18,001 nt of DNA from positions 10,312 through 28,312 of the forward strand of contig JAUJLZ010000001.1 of the NCBI GenBank assembly GCA_030447125.1, in the 5' to 3' direction. The stretch comes from Acidimicrobiales bacterium. Its GTDB lineage: Bacteria; Actinomycetota; Acidimicrobiia; Acidimicrobiales; CADCSY01. The notes beneath the pieces are model-generated. The model saw only the letters and a program-made list of their open reading frames with translations. It had not been told where the DNA came from and did not search any database. This document shows, piece by piece, positions 12,758 through 18,001 of this stretch (the stretch's first letter is position 1; each line of letters opens with the position of its first letter). Position numbers and translations under genes: made by a program.

Positions 12758-13484
12758 CGGTGATGGCCGACTGGTCGGCGTCGGCGAAGGCCTCCGGCAC
12801 CGGGTACTCGCCGAGGACGTAGTGCAGCACCGCGGCGTGTTGCATGTCGATGGGCTGGATGGTGGCGGCCAGCATGAGCGCCTCGCCGTTCATGATGCTG
12901 GGGATGGCGTCGAAGTAGGTGGAGGCCGCCACCTGCTCCAGCATGAGGGCCAACCGGGCCACGCCGGTGACGTCGCTGACCTGGCCGAACTGCTCGCCCA
13001 CCGGACCGGCCAGCGCGGGTAGGGGTTCGGTGACCTCTTGTTCTCCAAGGCTGGTCAACAGGTCGTTCCAGGCCTGCAGGTGCGCCTGGTGGTGGTCACG
13101 AGCGGTGGTGGCGAAGGCGGCCACCGCCGGCGGAACCTCACCCAGGGCACCTTCACCGGCGGCGTCGAGCGCACTCTGGTAGGTGTTGACGGCCAGGACC
13201 TCGAGACCGGCGGCCAGCTTGGCCGTGGCCACGTCACCCCCGCCTCCTCCACTCGCCTCGCCACCGCCACCGCCGGCCTGGTCCCGAGGGGGGACGGTCA
13301 GGTCGGGATCGGGCGGGTCCTCGAGCACGAAGGGGTCTTCGTCGGTACCGCAGGCACCAGCCACGATGCCGAGCGCAGCGACGCCCCCGCCGAGAAGGAC
13401 CTTCCTGCGGGTGAGTGGCGACGGGGCCAGGCGCTGGAGAAGGCTGGCGTTCTCCTCCATCTGGTCTTCGAACAAGCTGGTCAT
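12753..13484 (-). CDS. Ferritin-like domain lipoprotein (Tat-type signal)
   Basis: 243 residues. The N-terminus carries a twin-Arg and hydrophobic region TRRKVLLGGGVAALGIVAGAC (25-45), a Tat/lipoprotein-type signal with lipidated Cys45. A Gly-rich linker (about 71-83) precedes a helical ferritin-like domain (about 85-230). Candidate ligands are Glu95 (AGLEVLAVNTYQ), His131/His132 and His135 (ARDHHQAHLQAW), Glu183 (MLEQVAASTYFD), and His216 and His221 (DMQHAAVLHYVLGEYP). Such proteins resemble the DUF4439/Ferritin_2 group, whose function is mostly unproved; iron handling or oxidative protection is plausible. The start is ATG 13484 with AAGGAG 8 nt upstream; frames farther upstream are not supported. 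It heads the minus-strand run that includes the Cys-rich, 76-residue and nuclease genes. Confidence 0.87.
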   Translation of the reverse strand: MTSLFEDQMEENASLLQRLAPSPLTRRKVLLGGGVAALGIVAGACGTDEDPFVLEDPPDPDLTVPPRDQAGGGGGEASGGGGGDVATAKLAAGLEVLAVNTYQSALDAAGEGALGEVPPAVAAFATTARDHHQAHLQAWNDLLTSLGEQEVTEPLPALAGPVGEQFGQVSDVTGVARLALMLEQVAASTYFDAIPSIMNGEALMLAATIQPIDMQHAAVLHYVLGEYPVPEAFADADQSAITA

Positions 13485-13828
13485 CACGAAGCTCCTTGTC
13501 CTGAAATCGTCGCTATCGACGTCGTTGGCCGGTTGCGGGTGGCCGTTCGTCTCCGTTGCAGCGGTTCCCTCTGGATGACGAGCGGTGGACGGGACAGCGA
13601 CCCGGGGTGCAGTCTCGCACATCGACGCCCCACAAGCCCGAGGGACGGGCAGATCCCGAGGAGGGGAGCCCGCAGGCCACCTTGGGCAGATAGGCTGACG
13701 TGCGTCCTCAAAGAGGCACGTTGGTCTCGGCCCGGGCTTGCCCTCAAGGTCGAGGTCGTGCGGGACGATGATGAACCCGACGATGAGTGGAGCCGACAGG
13801 AAGGCGAGGACATCTGATGGAGGGAACG
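13485..13828. promoter_or_regulatory. 344-bp divergent intergenic region
   Basis: It lies between the ferritin-like gene (minus) and the 58-residue gene (plus). TAGGCT (13691-13696) is a candidate -10 for the plus gene, giving a leader of about 125 nt. Just downstream, CGTG/CACG with an inner CCTC/GAGG (13699-13720) can form a small hairpin with an AAA loop. A GTG-led 19-codon frame (13758-13817) is rich in Asp and Glu and ends in TGATG just before the gene. Nothing else was recognised. Confidence 0.4.
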
Positions 13829-14005
13829 ATGACCGACACCGGAGAGCCCAAGATCATCACCGAGGCACTCGCGGTGATCGACAAGGGTTTGGCGGAGATG
13901 CTCCACCGGGAGTTGGTGTCGACCGACGAAGTGGCCGACCTCCTCCTCGACGTCCGTACGCTGCTGGCCACGCCCGAGGTCGCGCCCGAGTCGATCGTCA
14001 GTTGA
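13829..14005 (+). CDS. Small acidic helical protein (58 residues), unknown function
   Basis: 58 residues, no signal or membrane segment. ITEALAVIDKGLAEMLHREL (24-43 of the longer reading; 9-28 here) and TDEVADLLLDVRTLLATP suggest two amphipathic helices joined at RELVSTDE. It could be a small helical dimer or a domain that binds a partner protein. I recall similar DEVADLLLDVR-type sequences in small actinobacterial proteins without a name, so the family is not certain. The chosen start is ATG 13829 with GGAGG 5 nt upstream; the alternative ATG at 13817 is part of that ribosome site. The stop lies 13 bp from the end of the PAP2 gene, which points the other way. Confidence 0.65.
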   Translation: MTDTGEPKIITEALAVIDKGLAEMLHRELVSTDEVADLLLDVRTLLATPEVAPESIVS

Positions 14006-14018
14006 GCTAGCAGGCCCT

Positions 14019-14735
14019 TCAGCGGCGGGTCGGGCCCGATAGCCGCTGGCTCCCCGTGGCCAGGGGCCAGGCCCGGAGCGCGAGGCGTCCGAGCGCCACC
14101 CCGATGACGGCGCCGCCGACCACGTCGGAGGCGTGGTGGATGTTGACGTGCACCCGGCTGGCGGCCACCACGCTGGCCACGCTGTACCAGCCAAGTCTGC
14201 TCCTGGCCGAGCGACCCTCGGTCAACAGCGTGGCAGCCATGAACCCGGACGTGGCGTGTCCGCTCGGGAAGCTGCTCGACCGGGGCTGGCGGAGATGATG
14301 GCGTTCGTGTTCCTCGCGCACCGGGCGGCGGCGGCGGAAAAGCGACTTCACGGCCACGTTGACGAGCAGCGATTCGATCCCCAAGGCCACGACCAGGCGG
14401 AGTGACTCTGCCTCATGTCGGCTGCGGAGGGCTCGACTCGTCCCCACCACGTGCCACAGGAGCGAGAAGTCGGCCAGGGCCGAAGCGCTGTAGAACAGCC
14501 GGTCGACGGCCCACTGACCCCGCACCCGCTCGAAGCTGTTGTCCGCATGTCGGTCGAAGTCGCTGATGCGACGGCCGAGGGCCGGGGGGAGGAGCCAGCG
14601 CAGGGGGCTGACCGGCTCACGGTCGAGGTGGCGGGGAGTACCGCCGAGCGCCTCGATGGCGGCGTCGGTCAGTGTCGACGCGCGCGGGCCGACCGGCCCC
14701 TCCCGAGGCACAGCGGCTCGATCTCTGTCGGTCAT
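14019..14735 (-). CDS. PAP2-superfamily membrane phosphatase
   Basis: 238 residues with an N-terminal cytosolic stretch and hydrophobic segments (about 81-97, 112-130, 163-171, 182-193, 205-222). The three PAP2 motifs are complete: KSLFRRRRP (130-138, KxxxxxxRP), PSGH (157-160) and SRVHVNIHHASD (193-204, SRxxxxxHxxxD; His160 and His200 are the acid and nucleophile positions). Such enzymes remove phosphate from lipid phosphates such as phosphatidic acid or undecaprenyl diphosphate. The start is ATG 14735, overlapping the stop of the nuclease gene in an ATGA overlap, so translation is coupled. It is the last gene of a hydrolase-nuclease-PAP2 run. The long hydrophilic N-terminus (about 75 residues) is unusual for the simplest PAP2 proteins but not rare. 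Confidence 0.88.
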   Translation of the reverse strand: MTDRDRAAVPREGPVGPRASTLTDAAIEALGGTPRHLDREPVSPLRWLLPPALGRRISDFDRHADNSFERVRGQWAVDRLFYSASALADFSLLWHVVGTSRALRSRHEAESLRLVVALGIESLLVNVAVKSLFRRRRPVREEHERHHLRQPRSSSFPSGHATSGFMAATLLTEGRSARSRLGWYSVASVVAASRVHVNIHHASDVVGGAVIGVALGRLALRAWPLATGSQRLSGPTRR

Positions 14736-15547
14736 ACGCCGGCGAGCACGGGCTCGGTGCTCTGAGCCAGTGACGGGTCCCCGCCGAACGCCGGGCAGTA
14801 GGCCTGGTAGGCACACCAGTCGCACAGGGGCCCCGGGTGGGGCCGGAAGTCATGGGTGGCACACGCTCGCTCCACCGCCTGCCACACCGCTGCCACCCGG
14901 TTGGCCAGACCGCGCACCGACTGCTCCGACGGCGTGGCCACGATGGTCACCCCGTCACCCAGGTAGAGGAGCTGGACGCGCGCCGGTCGTCGGCCGAGCA
15001 TGGCCTCGCACAAGAACGCGTAGAAGTGGACCCCGCCGAACCGCCCTTGCTCGTAGCGCACCGCGGGCGAGCGCCCGGTCTTGTAGTCGGTGACGACGAG
15101 GCCGCCCTCGGCGTCGAGCTCCAAGCGGTCGATGATCCCCCGCACCCGCACGCCGCCGAGCCTGGCCTCGAGCATCAGCTCGATGCCGATGGGCCGGACC
15201 CTGGCCGGGTCCTCCATCTGGAAGTAGCGATGGACCAGATGTTCGGCATCAGCTCGGAAGAGCTCCTCGGCCTCGCTGTCCAGGCCGAGCTGGCGGTACT
15301 CGCCATCGTGGCCTCGGGCGTGGTCGAAGGCGTGGCCGAGGGCGGACAGGGCAGCGGAGAGGGTGCGCGCCGGTGGATCGGCGCAGTAGAGCTGCTCGAG
15401 GGCGCGATGCACCAACGTGCCCTTGACCGCGGCGGGCGACGGTGGCTCGGGGAGGCGGTCGATGACCGAAAATCGGAAGGCCAGGGCGCAGTCCTTGAAG
15501 GCGGAGACCTTGGACGGCGACAGCGTCTGGGGAAGGGCAAGCGCCAT
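14732..15547 (-). CDS. RecB-like PD-(D/E)XK nuclease with Cys cluster
   Basis: 271 residues of the PDDEXK_1 (Cas4/AddB/RecB C-terminal) family. LSPSKVSAFKDCALAFRF (9-26) holds the first Cys (20). GTLVHRALEQL (43-53) has the conserved His47. GIIDRLEL (137-144) holds the metal-binding Asp140, and VVTDYKTG (151-158) gives the Asp154-Tyr-Lys156 core. Cys242, Cys245 and Cys251 (LCDWCAYQAYCP) complete a four-Cys set like the 4Fe-4S cluster of AddB and Cas4. It is a single-domain protein without helicase motifs; no cas genes are nearby. A role in recombination or repair is likely, the partner is unknown. The start is ATG 15547 with TACCCT 6 nt upstream, so probably leaderless. It overlaps the PAP2 start by 4 nt. 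Confidence 0.88.
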   Translation of the reverse strand: MALALPQTLSPSKVSAFKDCALAFRFSVIDRLPEPPSPAAVKGTLVHRALEQLYCADPPARTLSAALSALGHAFDHARGHDGEYRQLGLDSEAEELFRADAEHLVHRYFQMEDPARVRPIGIELMLEARLGGVRVRGIIDRLELDAEGGLVVTDYKTGRSPAVRYEQGRFGGVHFYAFLCEAMLGRRPARVQLLYLGDGVTIVATPSEQSVRGLANRVAAVWQAVERACATHDFRPHPGPLCDWCAYQAYCPAFGGDPSLAQSTEPVLAGV

Positions 15548-15559
15548 GCCCGCAGGGTA
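15548..15559 (-). promoter_or_regulatory. Leaderless-type -10 box for the RecB-like nuclease
   Basis: On the minus strand TACCCT (15554-15559) lies 6 nt before the ATG at 15547, with no ribosome site. The gene could thus be transcribed separately from the hydrolase upstream. Confidence 0.45.
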
Positions 15560-15613
15560 GACCCGGCGTGGGACATCAACGGTGGACCCGCCGGCTCCGA
15601 CCAGCACGCCCGC

Positions 15614-16438
15614 TCAGCCTCCCAGGAGCACATCGGTGATGCTGGCGGCGACGCGCGCGGGGTTCTCCAGAGGGCCGAAGTGGCCGAGGCCGTCGAACAC
15701 CTCCAGGCGGCCGTGCTGCAGGAGGGCCGCCTGGCGCTCAGCCAACTCGGCCGGAGCGGCCCGGCTGGCCGTGCCCCGGGCCAGGGTGACCGGACAGGTG
15801 ATCTCGCCCAGGTGGTCAAAGGACCGCTGGCGGGGACCCATGCGGTAGGTCTGGGCCTCGTCCTCCCGCCGACACTTGAGGGCCACGCCACCCTCGGAGA
15901 GGCGCCGTACGCCGCCCTCGACGTAGGCCCGCAGCGCCTGCGGGTCGAGCTCGGACAACGGCGGCTTGGATGCCAGCCGTTCCACCGCGGCCTGGACCGA
16001 GGTGAAGCAGTCCCGGCGACGAAGCGCCCCGGTCACCAGTGGGTGGTCGCTCATGTCGAAGGGCTCGGGCCACGCCACCGGTTCGAACAGGTACAGCGCC
16101 GAGAAGGTGCCGGGGCGGGCCTGCTCGGCCAACAGGAGGGCCGTACCTCCCTGGGAGTGGCCGAAGCCCAGGGGGGCGTCCAGGCCGAGGCCGTCGACGA
16201 CGGCGAGGACGTCGTCACCGAAGCCCCGCCAGTCGAAGTCCGCCGGCTGCGGTCGGGTGGAGTCACCGTGGCCGCGGGCGTCGAACGACCAGCAGTGGAA
16301 GCACTCGGACAGGGCCGCCACCAGCGGTCCCCAGGCCCGACCGTGCAAGCCGGTGGCGTGGGCCAGCACCAGAGCCGGCCCGTCCCCTCCGAGATCATGG
16401 ACGGCGACCTCGACGCCGTTGGTGGATCGCACGCGCAC
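15614..16438 (-). CDS. Alpha/beta hydrolase
   Basis: 274 residues, standard length for a single alpha/beta-hydrolase domain. LVLAHATGLHGRAW (23-36) forms the oxyanion-hole region, SFDARGHGDSTRP (51-63) is the next strand, and GFGHSQGGTA (91-100) the nucleophile elbow with Ser95. The His is His253 in GLGHFGPLENP. The usual acid after the seventh strand is not obvious (the segment LARGTASRAAP has no Asp or Glu); Glu119 in LFEPVAW could replace it. The substrate is unknown; esterase, epoxide hydrolase and dehalogenase activities share this fold. The start is GTG 16438 because similarity begins there; a second GTG lies two codons later. It is 66 bp upstream of the RecB-like gene on the same strand and only 40 bp from the divergent lipoprotein gene. 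Confidence 0.85.
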   Translation of the reverse strand: MRVRSTNGVEVAVHDLGGDGPALVLAHATGLHGRAWGPLVAALSECFHCWSFDARGHGDSTRPQPADFDWRGFGDDVLAVVDGLGLDAPLGFGHSQGGTALLLAEQARPGTFSALYLFEPVAWPEPFDMSDHPLVTGALRRRDCFTSVQAAVERLASKPPLSELDPQALRAYVEGGVRRLSEGGVALKCRREDEAQTYRMGPRQRSFDHLGEITCPVTLARGTASRAAPAELAERQAALLQHGRLEVFDGLGHFGPLENPARVAASITDVLLGG

Positions 16439-16465
16439 CGACCCATGGTGGCACCCCGCGGCCCC

Positions 16466-16478
16466 TACCCTCGACCCG
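16466..16478 (+). promoter_or_regulatory. Leaderless-type -10 box for the lipase-like lipoprotein
   Basis: TACCCT (16466-16471) lies 7 nt before the GTG at 16479 in a 40-bp divergent gap. Confidence 0.5.
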
Positions 16479-17705
16479 GTGACGAGTCGACGGCGCACGG
16501 TGGCAGCGGTACTGGCGGCGATGGTGGTCCTCTCGGCCTGCACTGGAGGAGTCGAACCGGCACAGCTGGGGCCCGGCTCGCCTGGCGACGCCGGCGCCGA
16601 GCCCGACGTGGGGGCGGGCCAGCTGCCGACCGACGTCAGCACCGTGCCCGACCCGCTGCCCGGCACCGAGCCCGGTGACCTGGTGGCCCTGGCCCCCCGC
16701 CGTGCCCCCGACGTGCCTGTCGGGGCCCGGGCCTGGGACCTGCTCTACCGTTCGGAAGGGGTCGATGGGGATCCCGTCGCCGTCTCCGGTGTGGTCTACG
16801 CCCCGGAGCGACCGGCGCCCCCTGAGGGCCGCCCGGTGGTGTCGTGGGCGCACGGCACCGTGGGGGTGGCCGACGTCTGCGCCCCTTCACGCACCGGCGT
16901 GCGCGTGCCCGGTCTGGACCGGCTCCTCGAGGCCGGCTACGTGGTGGCGGCCACCGATTACGAGGGCCTGGGTACGCCCGGCGTCCACCCGTACCTGGTG
17001 GGTGAGAGCGAGGGCCGCAGCGTGCTCGACGCCGCCCGGGCCGCCGGGGGCATCGAGGAGGCTGGCGCCAGCAACGCCGTGGTCGCCTTCGGCCACTCCC
17101 AGGGTGGCCACGGCGTGCTCTTCGCCGGGGCGCTGGCGCCTGACTACGCCCCCGACCTCGACCTGCTCGGTGTGGCCGCGTCGGCCCCCGCCGCCGAGCT
17201 CAGCACCCTGTTGCGCTCGGCCGTGCCCATCTCGCTAGCGTTCGGGCTGGTGGCCTTGTCCATCTACTCCTACGGCGAGACCTACGACGAGCTGGTCTAC
17301 GGCGACGTGCTCACCCCCACCGCCACCGAGCGCATCGGGGTGGTCGACGAGGTGTGCCTCCAAGGGGTGACCAACGCCTTCGCCGATCAGCGCACGTCGG
17401 CCTGGCTGGTGACCAACCCTCTCGACGTGGAGCCCTGGGCCGCACGAGTGGAGCAGAACGAGCCCGGATCGACAGCGATCGCCGCCCCCGTGTTGGTGGC
17501 CCAGGGGATGACCGACTTCGTGGTCCTGGCCTCGAGCACCGACACCGCTGTGGAGCGACTCTGTGCGGGCGGCAACACCGTGGAGTACCGGGAGTACCCC
17601 GGAGCCGACCACGGCGAGGTGTTGGCTGCGGCCGGCGACGACATCTTCGACTGGGTGGTGGCACGAGTGGCCGGCGAAGGGGCCCGCTCGACCTGTGGTG
17701 GCTGA
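16479..17705 (+). CDS. Secreted lipase-like lipoprotein (LIP family alpha/beta hydrolase)
   Basis: 408 residues. A basic start (VTSRRR) and a hydrophobic stretch end in LSAC, with the lipidated Cys at 21, then a Gly/Pro/Ala-rich linker (about 22-65). The hydrolase domain shows WAHGTVGVADVCAPS (123-137) and AATDYEGLGTPGVHPYL (157-173), typical of the secretory lipase family (LIP). The triad is visible as Ser207 in AFGHSQGGHG, Asp346 in AQGMTDFVV and His378 in PGADHGEV. It probably cleaves ester lipids outside the cell. The start is GTG 16479 with TACCCT 7 nt upstream. It overlaps the DoxX-like gene by 11 nt at its 3' end, so both are probably on one mRNA. Confidence 0.88.
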   Translation: MTSRRRTVAAVLAAMVVLSACTGGVEPAQLGPGSPGDAGAEPDVGAGQLPTDVSTVPDPLPGTEPGDLVALAPRRAPDVPVGARAWDLLYRSEGVDGDPVAVSGVVYAPERPAPPEGRPVVSWAHGTVGVADVCAPSRTGVRVPGLDRLLEAGYVVAATDYEGLGTPGVHPYLVGESEGRSVLDAARAAGGIEEAGASNAVVAFGHSQGGHGVLFAGALAPDYAPDLDLLGVAASAPAAELSTLLRSAVPISLAFGLVALSIYSYGETYDELVYGDVLTPTATERIGVVDEVCLQGVTNAFADQRTSAWLVTNPLDVEPWAARVEQNEPGSTAIAAPVLVAQGMTDFVVLASSTDTAVERLCAGGNTVEYREYPGADHGEVLAAAGDDIFDWVVARVAGEGARSTCGG

Positions 17706-18001
17706 ACGGGGAGGCGGGGACGACCGGCGGGCGTCCCGCTTGGCCCTCGCCGGCCTCATGGTCGGTGCCGGCACGCTGCACTTCGTGATCCCGGCGTCCT
17801 ACGCTCGCATCGTCCCGCGGGTTCTCGGTGCCGACCACGTCCGAGCCCTGGTGCTGGTGAGCGGGGCGGCCGAGATCGCCGTGGGGGTGTTGTTGGTCGT
17901 CCCCCGCACCCGCCGGCTCGGGGCGTGGATGACGGCGGCGCTGTTGGTGGTGCTGTTCCCCGCCAACGTGCAGATGGCCCTCGACGGCGGCATCCCCGGC
18001 G
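17695..18001 (+). CDS. DoxX-like membrane protein (N-terminal part, runs off window)
   Basis: At least 102 codons, still open at the window end. LALAGLMVGAGTLHFVIPAS (16-35) and YARIVPRVLG lead to a second segment ALVLVSGAAEIAVGVLLVVP and a third MTAALLVVLFPANVQMAL. AGxxHFxxPxxYxxIVP and FPANVQMA are typical of the small DoxX-like family with four membrane helices; the function of most members is unknown. The start is one of two adjacent GTG codons (17695 or 17698), overlapping the 3' end of the lipase gene by about 11 nt. No separate ribosome site is clear, so it is probably coupled to the lipase gene. Confidence 0.82.
   Translation, partial: MVAERGGGDDRRASRLALAGLMVGAGTLHFVIPASYARIVPRVLGADHVRALVLVSGAAEIAVGVLLVVPRTRRLGAWMTAALLVVLFPANVQMALDGGIPG

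Noticed and set aside
13700..13771. GTG frame directly after the TAGGCT box
   Set aside because: Arg/Gly/Pro composition, short, and the start lies only 3 nt from the box; no sign of a real protein.
14837..16678. Plus-strand 613-codon frame opposite the nuclease and hydrolase
   Set aside because: Antisense shadow; both minus-strand genes show full catalytic motifs.
1..18001. CRISPR array, tRNA, insertion sequence or toxin-antitoxin pair
   Set aside because: No regularly spaced repeats, cloverleaf-like sequence, transposase motif or recognisable toxin pair was found on reading both strands; the Cas4-like nuclease alone is not evidence for CRISPR.

Overview
The window is high-GC, gene-dense DNA with many GTG starts and short overlaps between genes. 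A mycothiol S-conjugate amidase (Mca-type) gene and recurrent TAGCCT/TACCCT boxes 6-10 nt upstream of start codons point to an actinobacterium. Several small proteins and the MgtE/PhoU-TrkA pair feel most like Acidimicrobiia, but that narrower placement is inference from memory of the families. No rRNA, tRNA, CRISPR array, insertion sequence or phage gene was seen.

Layout. 1-157: the 3' end of a phoD-type alkaline phosphatase whose conserved pieces are joined out of frame with a block missing. 99-2295 (minus): an M15-type peptidase lipoprotein followed by a GAF-PP2C (RsbU-like) phosphatase. 2390-2899: a protein of unknown function built from a duplicated ~41-residue Trp-rich module. 2961-3251 (minus): a cold-shock protein with a readable promoter and long leader. 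3288-3920 (minus): a CPBP-family intramembrane protease, divergent from 4069-6566 (plus), which holds an MgtE-like transporter core and a PhoU-TrkA_C-PhoU-TrkA_C regulator. 6764-9227 (minus): an nfeD, SPFH (stomatin-like), corA operon. 9335-10629 (plus): mca and an SCP2-domain protein. 10791-13484 (minus): a ferritin-like lipoprotein, a Cys/His-rich small protein, a 76-residue protein, a secreted thermonuclease and a YdjC-family protein with altered metal-site residues. 13829-14005 (plus): a 58-residue protein. 14019-16438 (minus): an alpha/beta hydrolase, a RecB-like PD-(D/E)XK nuclease with a Cys cluster, and a PAP2 phosphatase. 16479-18001 (plus): a secreted lipase-like lipoprotein and the start of a DoxX-like membrane protein.

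Themes. The centre of the window is a divalent-cation and membrane block: the MgtE core, its likely soluble regulator, CorA, and the SPFH/NfeD membrane-scaffold pair. Two unexplained non-coding structures recur. The first is an inverted repeat (CGTTCTTTCG ... CGAAAGAACG) with a nested hairpin, present in two divergent promoter regions. The second is a hairpin with an identical 20-nt loop and a different but fully paired 6-bp stem, placed 3-6 nt after the stop codons of two unrelated genes. Most promoters visible here look leaderless or nearly so.
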